Positions 43,546 through 51,915 of a DNA stretch of 64,000 nt are shown in pieces (the first letter of the stretch is position 1; every line of letters starts with the position of its first letter). Source of the DNA: Actibacterium sp. MT2.3-13A (GTDB taxonomy: Bacteria > Pseudomonadota > Alphaproteobacteria > Rhodobacterales > Rhodobacteraceae); contig NZ_JAGSOU010000008.1 of the NCBI RefSeq assembly GCF_018139985.1, forward strand, positions 62,001 to 126,000, in the 5' to 3' direction. Below the pieces are notes generated by a model that saw only the letters and a program-made list of their open reading frames with translations, was not told the DNA's origin and did no database searches. The position numbers and the translations under genes were made by a program.

Positions 43546-44593
43546 CACCATCCAGGAAGCCCGCCGCCAGGTCGAGATCTGCAACGCCTGCCGCTATTGC
43601 GAGGGCTATTGCGCCGTGTTCCCGGCGATCACGCGGCAGAAGGCATTCGCCGACGCCGACATCACCCAGCTGGCGAACCTGTGCCACAACTGCCGCGGCT
43701 GCTACTACGCCTGCCAATATACCGAACCGCACGAATTTGCCCTGAACCTGCCCGCCGTGCTGGCGGAGGTCCGCGCCGACAGCTGGCAGGACCACGCCTG
43801 GCCGCGCGGCTTCGCCGGGCTGTTCCAGAAAAGCGGCGCCGCGATCGCGGTGGCGCTGGCGCTGGCCGTGGCCGCGATCCTCTACCTGGCGCAGGCGTTG
43901 CGCCCGGAGGAGGGCCTGGGGTTTTACGCGGTGCTCTCGCATGGCGCGATGGTGGCGATCTTCGCCCCGGCCTTCCTGTTTCCGCTGGCCGCGATCGCCC
44001 TGTCGCTGCGCGGCTACTGGCGCGCGGTGGGCGGCGCGCCGCTGCGCGCGGCGCATCTGATCGCGGCGCTGGGCGACGCGGCGAAACTGCGCAACCTCTC
44101 CGGCGGTCAGGGTCAGGGCTGCAATTTCGAGCAGGAGGACCGTTTCTCCGACGCCCGGCGCCGGCTGCACCAGGCGGTGCTCTACGGCTTCCTGCTGTGC
44201 TTCGCGGCGACCTCGGCTGGGACGGTGATGCATTACGCGCTGGGGTGGGAGGCGCCCTATGGCCTGTTCACCCCGCCCAAGCTGCTGGGCGTGCCGGGCG
44301 GCATGCTGCTGGCGGCGGGCGCGCTGGGGCTGGCCTGGCTCAAGACCCGCGCCGACCGGGCGCTGGGCGCGGCGCGGCTGTGGGGCGGCGAGATGGCCTT
44401 CGTGCTGATGCTGGCGCTGGTGGCTCTGACGGGCCTCGCCCTCTATGCAGCGACCGGCACCGTGCTGGTCCCGGCCCTGACCGCGCTGCACCTGGGCTTC
44501 GTCCTCGGCTTCTTCCTGATGACGCCCTATTCCAAGATGGTGCACGGCTTCTACCGTCTCGCCGCGCTGGCGCGCGACGCGCAGGGAAAGTAA
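43535..44593 (+). CDS. tcuB: TcuB, iron-sulfur and membrane subunit of tricarballylate oxidation
   Basis: A 352-residue protein that carries electrons from TcuA to the quinone pool. The N-terminal part has two cysteine clusters, CNACRYCEGYC and CHNCRGCYYAC, that bind two Fe-S centres; the rest has about six membrane helices with His residues (for example SHGAMVAIF, HYALGWEAP, HLGFVLGFFL) suited to heme binding. It is a complete homologue. The ATG overlaps the end of tcuA, so the pair is made together. A 20-bp hairpin follows the stop. Confidence 0.92.
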   Translation: MSLDTIQEARRQVEICNACRYCEGYCAVFPAITRQKAFADADITQLANLCHNCRGCYYACQYTEPHEFALNLPAVLAEVRADSWQDHAWPRGFAGLFQKSGAAIAVALALAVAAILYLAQALRPEEGLGFYAVLSHGAMVAIFAPAFLFPLAAIALSLRGYWRAVGGAPLRAAHLIAALGDAAKLRNLSGGQGQGCNFEQEDRFSDARRRLHQAVLYGFLLCFAATSAGTVMHYALGWEAPYGLFTPPKLLGVPGGMLLAAGALGLAWLKTRADRALGAARLWGGEMAFVLMLALVALTGLALYAATGTVLVPALTALHLGFVLGFFLMTPYSKMVHGFYRLAALARDAQGK

Positions 44594-44597
44594 GCGT

Positions 44598-44644
44598 CGC
44601 CGCGGGGCGGCCCCGGCCAGTGCCGCCGGGGCCGCCCCGCGGCG
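44598..44644. terminator. 20-bp perfect inverted repeat between tcuB and the DUF2783 gene
   Basis: The arms 44598-44617 and 44625-44644 are exact reverse complements (almost all G/C) around a 7-base loop. The structure begins 5 bases after the tcuB stop and ends at the stop of the convergent DUF2783 gene. There is no U-run, so it is probably a bidirectional Rho-type or road-block terminator. Confidence 0.7.
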
Positions 44645-44824
44645 TCAGTCCTCCAGGTGGCGCCGGGCCTCAGCGATGCAGTCCAGCACCGCCGTCGCAT
44701 CGCCCAGCCGCCGCGACAAAAGCAGCGCCAGCTTGGCCAGGAACAGCTCGGATTTCCCCGCGCCCGCGCCGTCGATCGCGGCGGCGAGCGCGTCGTAGAC
44801 GGTTTCAATCTCTGCCTGGGTCAT
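44645..44824 (-). CDS. DUF2783-like small protein
   Basis: A 59-residue helical protein (MTQAEIETVYDALAAAIDGA, LFLAKLALLLSRRLGD, CIAEARRHLED). The size, the LAKLALLLSRRLGD core and the position beside a flavin monooxygenase all match the DUF2783 family, which is repeatedly found in such pairs. Function unknown; a subunit or stabiliser of the monooxygenase is a reasonable guess. Its ATG lies one base after the monooxygenase stop, so translation is coupled. Confidence 0.75.
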   Translation of the reverse strand: MTQAEIETVYDALAAAIDGAGAGKSELFLAKLALLLSRRLGDATAVLDCIAEARRHLED

Positions 44825-44825
44825 G

Positions 44826-46442
44826 TCAGTCTCCGCTCTTGCAGATGGCCGCGCGGTAGGCGGCGATCACGTCCTCGGCGCGGGCGTCGTGCCAGCGCGC
44901 CGCGATGTAGAGATCGGGACGCAGCAGATAGGCGCTGCCCGGCCCCGCCGCCAGCCGCCGCGCTGCGGCTGAGCCGGGCTCCAGCACCATCGCCTGCATC
45001 CCCGCCTCGCCCGCCAGCGCGCGGGACAACCCCGCGTCGAAGCACAGCAGGGTGAAACCCGGCCCCAGCCGGTCGCTGAGATGCCCGTCCCCGACCCGCG
45101 CGTCCGGCAGCACGTCGCCCGCCGACGGCCCGCCCGCGAAACCGGGATCGTCGGCGCGCACCACCGGGCTTCGGGCGTAGACATAGGGGGTCATCTGGCG
45201 CGGATTGGCCAGTTGGCCGGCGAATTCGTGGTCCAGCGCCAGCGACAGCGCCGCATCGCGCATCACCCGCCAGCCGTGGCTGGGCGGCGTCATGAAGCGC
45301 GCGCTTTTCGAGGCGTTGGCGAAGACGTCCAGCGTCGCCCCGCGCCGCTCGGGCGTGTAGCTGTCGAGCAGCGCCGGGCCGGCGCGGCCGGTCAGCACCC
45401 AGCCCAGCTTCCAGCCGATATTCATCGCGTCGGCCAGCCCGTTGTTCAGCCCGCGCACCCCGAAGATCGGCACGACATGGGCGCTGTCCCCCACGAAGAA
45501 GACCCGCCCGTCGCGGTAATCGTCGAGCGCCAGCGTGTTGGCCGAATAGACTGACCACCATTCCAGCTCCCACGGGCCTTCGTGGCCGATGTCCTTCAGC
45601 ACGGCGGCCACGCTGTCGCGGACCACGTCTTCGCGGGTGGCCTCTTCGGCGTCCTCGCCCTCGGCGAGCTGGTAGTCGATGCGCCAGATATTGTCGGGCT
45701 GGCGGTGGATCAGAACGGTGCCGCCGCGCCGGCAATCGGGATCGAACAGCGCGCGGCGGATGGTGGGGTAGTCATGCTCCATCTGAACGTCGGCGATGAC
45801 ATAGCGGCCCTCGAAATTCTCGCCCTTCAGGCGCAGGCCGCGCATCCCGCGCACCGCGCTGCGCGCACCGTCGCAGGCCAGCACCCAATCCGCCGGGATG
45901 GTGTAGCAGCCCTGCGGGTCGCGCACCGTGACCGCGACGCCGCCCTCGCGATCGGCCACCCCCGTCACCTCGGACTGCCAGCGCGCGTCGATCAGATCGC
46001 ACCCGGCCACCGCCTGCCACAGGAAGGCCTCGATATATTGCTGTTCGAGGTTGTACATGGGGCGGAATTTCTCATCCGCGCTGTCGGGCATCTCGAATTC
46101 GAGGATCTGCCGCCCGCGGTAGAAGGACCGCCCCGTCGTCCAGCCCAGCGCCTTGTCGAGGAAGGGCCCCACAACGCCCAGACGGTCGAGAATCTGGAAG
46201 CTGGAGCGCGAGACGCAGATCGCCCGGCTGCCGTCGTTGAAGGTGGATTTGTCGTCGAGCAGCACGCTCGCCACCCCCTCGCGCGCCAGTGCCAGCGCCG
46301 CGGTCATGCCCACCGGGCCCGCGCCCACGATCACCGCCCTGGCCGGCGCGTCCAGCGCCGCCCGCGCCGCGCCCTGCGGCGGGTCGAAACGGGGATAGTC
46401 GAAATAGAGCGACTCGGTCGCGCCTTTTCCGGCCGGTCTCAT
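44826..46442 (-). CDS. FAD-dependent aromatic monooxygenase (PheA/MhpA-like)
   Basis: A 538-residue class A flavoprotein hydroxylase. GAGPVGMTAALALAREG binds the ADP part of FAD, CDGARSAVRGMRG is the DG motif, and FVGDSAHVVPIFGVRGLNNGLADA is the GD motif. A C-terminal thioredoxin-like domain follows. It is closest to the MhpA / 3-hydroxybenzoate or resorcinol hydroxylase group. The nearer of two ATGs (46442) is chosen: the strong AAAGGGAGGG lies directly against the first ATG (46451), too close to serve it, but about 9-10 bases before the second. It diverges from a LuxR-type regulator. Confidence 0.87.
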   Translation of the reverse strand: MRPAGKGATESLYFDYPRFDPPQGAARAALDAPARAVIVGAGPVGMTAALALAREGVASVLLDDKSTFNDGSRAICVSRSSFQILDRLGVVGPFLDKALGWTTGRSFYRGRQILEFEMPDSADEKFRPMYNLEQQYIEAFLWQAVAGCDLIDARWQSEVTGVADREGGVAVTVRDPQGCYTIPADWVLACDGARSAVRGMRGLRLKGENFEGRYVIADVQMEHDYPTIRRALFDPDCRRGGTVLIHRQPDNIWRIDYQLAEGEDAEEATREDVVRDSVAAVLKDIGHEGPWELEWWSVYSANTLALDDYRDGRVFFVGDSAHVVPIFGVRGLNNGLADAMNIGWKLGWVLTGRAGPALLDSYTPERRGATLDVFANASKSARFMTPPSHGWRVMRDAALSLALDHEFAGQLANPRQMTPYVYARSPVVRADDPGFAGGPSAGDVLPDARVGDGHLSDRLGPGFTLLCFDAGLSRALAGEAGMQAMVLEPGSAAARRLAAGPGSAYLLRPDLYIAARWHDARAEDVIAAYRAAICKSGD

Positions 46443-46501
46443 CGGTGTCATCCCTCCCTTTGCGTGACGGCGTTCACACTAGGGCGCGCGGGTGCTAGCG
46501 T

Positions 46502-46524
46502 CTGTCCACCTTTTTGGGGGACAG
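46502..46524 (+). promoter_or_regulatory. Imperfect inverted repeat covering the luxR ribosome site
   Basis: CTGTCCACC and GGGGGACAG pair at eight of nine positions around TTTTT. The right arm contains the GGGGACAGGG that precedes the luxR ATG at 46527. It could be an operator for the divergent pair or a hairpin that blocks translation. Confidence 0.5.
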
Positions 46525-46526
46525 GG

Positions 46527-47219
46527 ATGGCGACACCGGTCCAGCGCATCGACACCTGCCTCGCCCGGCTGGGGCGGGAGGATTTCGTTCTGGCCTTTCT
46601 CGACCTCGCTCGGCTGACCGGCGCGGGCCAGGTGATGGTGTTCTCCTACGACGGCGATGCGGCAAGCTGCCTGGTCTCGCGCAACTTCGCCCATTCCGCG
46701 CTGGGGGAGGAACTGGCGGGGCTCTATCTGGACGGCTGGTTCCGCCAGGACCCGCTCTGGCCCGAGATCCTGGCCCTGCCGCCCGGCGCGGTGCGGCTGC
46801 GGCAGATCGGGCGCCGGGCCGGGGCCATGTCCGCCGACTACCGCCGGATCTTCTTCGACGCGCCGGGGCTGGCGGGCAAACGGGCGGTGCTGGCCTGCGG
46901 AGAGCGCTGCCGGCTGATCGTGAACCTCTACCGCCCGGCCGCGGGCGGCGGGCCCGGCGAGCCGGGGCTGGAGCCGCTGCTGGGCCGCCTCGCCTGTCTG
47001 CATTTCGACCGGGTGACAGGCTTCGCCTTTCCGCCGCCGCTGGCGGCGCTGTCGTCGCGCGAGCGCGAGGTCTGCCTCGGCATCCTCGCCGGAAAGAAGA
47101 CCGAGGCGATCGCGGGCGAGATGGGCGTCGCGCCCTCCAGCGTAGTGACCTTCCGCCGCCGCGCCTATGCCAAGCTGGGGATCTCGTCGCGCGGCGCTCT
47201 GTTCCAGCTCTGCCGCTGA
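46527..47219 (+). CDS. LuxR-family transcriptional regulator
   Basis: A 230-residue regulator with a C-terminal LuxR helix-turn-helix (LSSREREVCLGILAGKKTEA and SSVVTFRRRAYAKLGISSR). The N-terminal 150 residues contain DLARLTGAGQVMVFSYDG and a run of aromatic residues but do not look like the acyl-homoserine-lactone-binding fold: the conserved autoinducer Trp/Tyr/Asp set is not evident. It diverges from the monooxygenase-DUF2783 pair and probably controls it. It is convergent, with 4 bases between stops, with the MacB-like permease. Confidence 0.86.
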   Translation: MATPVQRIDTCLARLGREDFVLAFLDLARLTGAGQVMVFSYDGDAASCLVSRNFAHSALGEELAGLYLDGWFRQDPLWPEILALPPGAVRLRQIGRRAGAMSADYRRIFFDAPGLAGKRAVLACGERCRLIVNLYRPAAGGGPGEPGLEPLLGRLACLHFDRVTGFAFPPPLAALSSREREVCLGILAGKKTEAIAGEMGVAPSSVVTFRRRAYAKLGISSRGALFQLCR

Positions 47220-47223
47220 CGCC

Positions 47224-48435
47224 TTACTGGTGGCGCAGCGCCTCGATCGGGTCCATCCGCGCCGCCCGGCGCGCCGGGAAGAAGCCGAAGACCACCCCCA
47301 CCCCCGCCGAGAAGCCGAAGGCCAGCACGATCACGCCCGCGTTGGGGGTGAAGGGGATCTGCAACACCCGCGCCCCGATCAGGCCGAAGCCCAGCCCCAG
47401 CGCGATGCCGATCAGCCCTCCGATCAGCGACAGCACGATCGCCTCGACCAGGAATTGCAGCAGCACCTGCCGCTCGGTCGCGCCGACGGCCAGGCGGATG
47501 CCGATCTCGCGCGTGCGCTCGGTCACCGAGACCAGCATGATGTTCATGATCCCGATGCCGCCCACCAGAAGGCTGACCGCGGCCACCGCCGACAGCAGCC
47601 CGGTCAGGACGGTGGTGATGCCGGTCAGCATGGAGGTGATCTGCTTCATGTCGAAGACGTTGAAATCGTCCTCCTCGCCCGGCGAGATGCGGCGGCGCTC
47701 GCGCATCAGGCGTTCGATATCGGCGCGCGCCTTGTCGGTGGAGATGCCGTCGCGGATCGCGGCGTAGATCATCGCCACGTCCTGATTGCCCGCGACGCGG
47801 CGGTGAAAGGCGCGGATCGGGATCAGCACCAGATCGTCCTGATCCGTGCCGAAGCCGGAGGCGCCCTTTTCCGCCAGCACACCGATCACCCGGCACGAGA
47901 TCTGCTTGAGGCGGATCATCTCGCCCAGCGGGCTGGCGTTGCCGAACAGCTCCTGGCGGACGGTCTCGCCCAGGATGCAGGCCGCCGCGCCGCTGCGCTG
48001 CTCGCTCTCGTAGAACTCGCGCCCCTCGGCGACGGCCCAGTCGGTGGCGACGAGATAGCGGTTGTCGGTGCCGGTCACGGTGGTGGCGTGGTTGCGGTTG
48101 CCCGCGATCGCGATCATCGTGCGCGCGTTCGAGGGCGTGGCCACGCGCACGGCCGGAATCTGCGCCTCGATCGCCTCGACATCCCGCAACGTCAGGCTGG
48201 CCGCGCTGCCGCCGCCCCCGCCCGGTCCGCCGCGCGCCTGGCCGGGGCGGACCATCAGCAGGTTGGTGCCGAGCTTGGCGACGTCACGCTCGACCTGCGC
48301 GGTGGAGCCCTGGCCGATGGTGACCATGGCGATCACCGCCGCCACCCCGATCACGATGCCCAGCACCGTCAGGAAAGAGCGCAGCGCGTTGCGCAGGATG
48401 GCCTGCAGGGCCAGGCGGAGGGTCTCAAACAGCAT
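47224..48435 (-). CDS. MacB-like ABC transporter permease
   Basis: A 403-residue mechanotransmitting permease of the MacB/LolCE family. One N-terminal helix (FLTVLGIVIGVAAVIAMVTI), a large periplasmic domain (about residues 45-275) and three C-terminal helices are visible. GIGIMNIMLVSVTERTREIG is the family signature. It lacks the fused ATPase of E. coli MacB; the ATPase is a separate gene. Its start overlaps the ATPase gene by 11 bases. Confidence 0.92.
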   Translation of the reverse strand: MLFETLRLALQAILRNALRSFLTVLGIVIGVAAVIAMVTIGQGSTAQVERDVAKLGTNLLMVRPGQARGGPGGGGGSAASLTLRDVEAIEAQIPAVRVATPSNARTMIAIAGNRNHATTVTGTDNRYLVATDWAVAEGREFYESEQRSGAAACILGETVRQELFGNASPLGEMIRLKQISCRVIGVLAEKGASGFGTDQDDLVLIPIRAFHRRVAGNQDVAMIYAAIRDGISTDKARADIERLMRERRRISPGEEDDFNVFDMKQITSMLTGITTVLTGLLSAVAAVSLLVGGIGIMNIMLVSVTERTREIGIRLAVGATERQVLLQFLVEAIVLSLIGGLIGIALGLGFGLIGARVLQIPFTPNAGVIVLAFGFSAGVGVVFGFFPARRAARMDPIEALRHQ

Positions 48436-49147
48436 CCGCCGGGCCCCCGTTTGCCGCGCCGTCGCTTTCCACCCGGCCGTCGACGAAATGGATCAGCCGA
48501 CGGGCGTATTCCGCCATGTCGTGCTCATGGGTGACCATGATGATGGTGATCCCCTCGTCGCGGTTGAGCTGGGTCAGCAGCTCCATGATCTCGCGGCTGC
48601 GGGCGGTGTCGAGATTGCCGGTGGGCTCGTCGGCCAGCACCACGTCCGGCCTCGTCACGATGGCCCGCGCGATGGCCACGCGCTGCTGCTGCCCGCCCGA
48701 CAGCTGCGAGGGGTCGTGATGCGCGCGCGCGCCCAGCCCGACCTTGTCCAGCGCCGCGCGCGCCAGCCGGTTGCGGTCGCGCCGCGCCAGCCCCTTGTAG
48801 ATCAGCGGCAGTTCCACATTGTCGAGGGCCGATGTGCGCGCCAGCAGGTTGAAGCCCTGGAACACGAAGCCGAAGCAGTTGCGCCGCAGCAGCGCGCGCT
48901 GGTCGCGCGCCAGCGCCCCCACCTCGGCCCCGAGAAAGCGGTAGCTGCCGGCAGTCGGCGTATCGAGGCAGCCCAAGATGTTCATCGCCGTCGACTTGCC
49001 CGAACCCGAGGGCCCCATAATGGCCACGAACTCGCCCGCCGCGATGGTCAGGTCCACATCCTGCAGCGCGTGCACCTCGGCGGCGCCCGCGCCGTAGGTC
49101 TTGGTGATGCCCGACAGGGCGATCAGGGGGGGCGCGGCATCGGTCAT
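48425..49147 (-). CDS. MacB-type ABC ATPase
   Basis: A 240-residue ATPase of the LolD/MacB type. Walker A GPSGSGKST, signature QLSGGQQQR, Walker B VVLADEPTGNLDT and the H-loop VTHEHD are all present. It overlaps the MacA-like gene by 4 bases (ATGA) upstream and the permease gene downstream, so the three are one tightly coupled operon. Start MTDAAPPLIALSGITKTYG. Confidence 0.93.
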   Translation of the reverse strand: MTDAAPPLIALSGITKTYGAGAAEVHALQDVDLTIAAGEFVAIMGPSGSGKSTAMNILGCLDTPTAGSYRFLGAEVGALARDQRALLRRNCFGFVFQGFNLLARTSALDNVELPLIYKGLARRDRNRLARAALDKVGLGARAHHDPSQLSGGQQQRVAIARAIVTRPDVVLADEPTGNLDTARSREIMELLTQLNRDEGITIIMVTHEHDMAEYARRLIHFVDGRVESDGAANGGPADAV

Positions 49148-50400
49148 TCGCTCACGATGTCCACGATGACGCGGTCGCCGGGGACGAGGCCGCCCTCGAC
49201 GATCGCCGTGACCATGCCGTCGGTCTCGCCGGTGCGGACCTCGACCGGCTGCATCCCGTCCTCGCGCAGCACCCACAGGGTGCGCCAGCCCTCGGGGCTG
49301 ACGGTGACCCGTGTGGCCGGCGCGCGCGAGGGCGGGCGGAACAGAAGCCCCAGCAGCCCGCGGCCGCTGTTCTCCTCCGCCTCCGGTTCGGTCGGCGGGG
49401 CGAAACGGAGCGCGGCGTTGGAGACGGTCAGCGCCTCCTCGATGCGGGCGACGGTGATGTCGGCGGTCGCGGTCATGCCCGGGCGCAGCAGCATCGCGTC
49501 GTTGTCGATCGACAGGATTGCCTTGTAGGTCACGACGCCGTCGATGGTCTCGGAGGCGTAGCGCAGTTCGGAGATCACCGCCGGGAAGCGGCGGTCCTGA
49601 TAGGCCTCGACGCTGAATTCGGCTGCATCCCCCACCTCGACCTTGCCGATGTCGGCCTCGTCGATATCCACGCGCAGCTCCATCCGGCGCAGATCCTCGG
49701 CGATGGTGAACAGCACCGGTGCCTGCAGCGAGGAGGCCACGATCTGCCCGGGATTGGCGTCGAGGTCCAGCACCACCCCGTCGATGGGCGAACAGATGCA
49801 GGCCTTGGCGAGGTTGGCCTCCTCGACCTTTAGATCGGCCTCGGCGACGCGCTGGTCGGCCGCCGCGCTTTGCAGCGCGGCCTGGGCGCGGGCATAGACG
49901 GCTTGGGCGGCGCGGAAATCCTGCGGCGACACGATCCCGCGCCGGTCGAGTTCCACCATGCGGTCGTAATTCTCGCGGGTCTCCCTGACCGTCGCGCGGG
50001 CCTCGGCCACGCGGGCCTGGCGCGCGGCCAGCATCGCGCGGGCATGTTCGAGCGAGGCTTCCAGCTTATCCGTGTCCAGCCGCGCCAGCTCCTGCCCGGC
50101 CTTCACGGGGCTGTTGTAGTCCACCAGAACCTCGCGCAGCGTACCGCTCAGCTCCGACGAGATCTCGACCAGGTTGGTGGGCTCGACCGTTCCGGTGGCG
50201 GTGACGGTGACCACGACGGGGCCGAGCGCGGCCTCGACCGTTTCGTAGCGGCGCTCGCCCTCGGGGCGGCCGGCGGCCCACCACAGCCAGCCCCCGGCCC
50301 CGAGCCCGAGCAGCACGACCAGCCACAGCACGCGCCGGAGCGGGCTGCGGGAGCGGCCCGCGCGGATGATCTCGTCGATATCGGTCCTGGTCTGGGTCAT
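49144..50400 (-). CDS. MacA-like periplasmic adaptor (HlyD family)
   Basis: A 418-residue membrane fusion protein. A short cytoplasmic N-terminus and one helix (LWLVVLLGLGAGGWLWWAAG) anchor it; a lipoyl half-motif (SGTLREVLVDYNSPVKAGQELARLD), a coiled coil (about residues 110-185) and a second lipoyl half (ICSPIDGVVLDLDANPGQIV) follow, then beta-barrel and membrane-proximal domains. It bridges the MacB-type transporter to an outer-membrane TolC-type channel. The frame continues upstream for nearly 500 codons, but the natural start is MTQTRTDIDEIIRAG at 50400. Confidence 0.92.
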   Translation of the reverse strand: MTQTRTDIDEIIRAGRSRSPLRRVLWLVVLLGLGAGGWLWWAAGRPEGERRYETVEAALGPVVVTVTATGTVEPTNLVEISSELSGTLREVLVDYNSPVKAGQELARLDTDKLEASLEHARAMLAARQARVAEARATVRETRENYDRMVELDRRGIVSPQDFRAAQAVYARAQAALQSAAADQRVAEADLKVEEANLAKACICSPIDGVVLDLDANPGQIVASSLQAPVLFTIAEDLRRMELRVDIDEADIGKVEVGDAAEFSVEAYQDRRFPAVISELRYASETIDGVVTYKAILSIDNDAMLLRPGMTATADITVARIEEALTVSNAALRFAPPTEPEAEENSGRGLLGLLFRPPSRAPATRVTVSPEGWRTLWVLREDGMQPVEVRTGETDGMVTAIVEGGLVPGDRVIVDIVSE

Positions 50401-50619
50401 GGATTGGTCCGGCCGTTGGGCGTGCGGCACCCTGATACCTGCTTTCGGCCCGGCGCGGCCTTGATCCGGGTCAAGCGCGGCGCGATTGGCCGGACGAACG
50501 CGGAGGGCGCCCGGGGTGGGCGCGATGGCGCCCGACCGTGGGCGGGTGGCGCCGGAGCCGCAGCGCTTGCCAGCCGCCCGCGCGCCGCGTAACCCTTTGG
50601 CAACCGTCCGAAAGCGAAA

Positions 50620-51915
50620 GTGCGCCCGTTGTTCCTCTACCGGCTTCTGCTGACCCTTGCCGCGCCCGTCATCGCCCTCGGCCTCGCGCGGCGCGACCGG
50701 CGCGATGGGCTGGACGAGCGGCTGGGCGGCCACGGCGCCGGCGCGGCGCGGCGCGGCGCGGTGATCTGGCTGCACGCCGCCTCCAACGGCGAGCTGACGG
50801 CGGCCCGGCCGCTGATCGCGGCGCTGCTGGCGCGCGATGCGCGGCTGTGGCTGGTGATCACCTGCAACAGCGCCACCGGGCGGGCGCTGGCGCAGGGCTG
50901 GGGCCTGCCGCGCACCGAGGTGCGGCTGGCGCCGCTGGACTACCGGCTGTGCCTGCGCCGGTTCCTCGGCAACTGGCAGCCCGACGCGCTGATCGTGATC
51001 GAATCCGAACTCTGGCCCAACCGCCTGACCGAGATGGCGCGGCGGCACCGCCCGGTGCTGGTGCTCTCCGCCCGGATCTCGGAGCGCAGCGCGCGGCTCT
51101 GGGCGCGGCTGCCGGGCCTCACCCGCCGGGTGATGGGCGCGATCAGCCTGCTCTCGGCGCAGGATGCGGGGTCCGAGGCGCGGTTCCTGTCGCTGGGCCT
51201 GCCGCCCGACCGGCTGGCCCCGGCCCTGAACCTGAAGACCGGCGCCGCCCCCGCCGCCCCCGACCCCGCCGAGCTGGCCCGCCTGCGCCCGCTGTTCCCG
51301 CACGGCGCGACGCTGCTGGCGGCCTCGACCCACGAGGGCGAGGAGGGGCCGATCCTGATGGGCTTCCGCCGGGCGCTGGCCGAGCGCCCCGAACTGCGGC
51401 TGATCCTCGCCCCGCGCCACCCGCGCCGCAGTGCCGATATCCAGGCGATCCTGCGCCGGCAGGGGCTGGGCTTCGCCGTCCGCTCGGCGGGCGAGGTGCC
51501 GGATGCCGGGACGCCGGTCTATCTCGCCGACACGCTGGGCGAGATGGGGCTGTGGTATGCGCTGGCCGGCACCACCTTCGTCGGCGGCTCGCTGGTGGCC
51601 AAGGGCGGGCACACCCCGTTCGAGCCCGCCGCCCACGGCTCGGCGCTGCTGCATGGGCCCTACCTGGAGAACTTCGCCGAGGTCTATGCCGCGCTCGAGG
51701 CCGCGGGCGGCTCGCGCCGGGTCGAGGGGGCCGACGACCTGCGCGCCGCGCTGCTGAGCCTTGACGAGGCCGGCCGCGCGCGCATGGCCGAGGCGGCCGC
51801 GCGCGTGACCGAACGGCTGCATGACAGCGCCGGGCTCGACCCGCTGATCGACCGGCTGGCCGACCTGACCGGCGACACCAACCTCCGCGCCCCGCAAAAA
51901 GGAGAGACCCCATGA
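50620..51915 (+). CDS. waaA: 3-deoxy-D-manno-octulosonic acid transferase
   Basis: A 431-residue GT30 glycosyltransferase that adds Kdo to lipid A at the inner membrane. An N-terminal hydrophobic anchor (MRPLFLYRLLLTLAAPVIAL) is followed by the acceptor-side motif WLHAASNGELTAARPLI with the catalytic Glu and by the Kdo/CMP-binding part (ASTHEGEEGPILMGF; GGSLVAKGGHTPFEPAAHG). GTG 50620 is the start; the ribosome site is weak. It overlaps the next gene by four bases (ATGA). Confidence 0.93.
   Translation: MRPLFLYRLLLTLAAPVIALGLARRDRRDGLDERLGGHGAGAARRGAVIWLHAASNGELTAARPLIAALLARDARLWLVITCNSATGRALAQGWGLPRTEVRLAPLDYRLCLRRFLGNWQPDALIVIESELWPNRLTEMARRHRPVLVLSARISERSARLWARLPGLTRRVMGAISLLSAQDAGSEARFLSLGLPPDRLAPALNLKTGAAPAAPDPAELARLRPLFPHGATLLAASTHEGEEGPILMGFRRALAERPELRLILAPRHPRRSADIQAILRRQGLGFAVRSAGEVPDAGTPVYLADTLGEMGLWYALAGTTFVGGSLVAKGGHTPFEPAAHGSALLHGPYLENFAEVYAALEAAGGSRRVEGADDLRAALLSLDEAGRARMAEAAARVTERLHDSAGLDPLIDRLADLTGDTNLRAPQKGETP

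Noticed and set aside
38932-50400. A genomic island inserted at tRNA-Cys
   Set aside because: The region after the tRNA is richer in accessory genes, but I found no integrase, no repeat of the tRNA 3' end and no drop in GC content, so integration at the tRNA is not supported.
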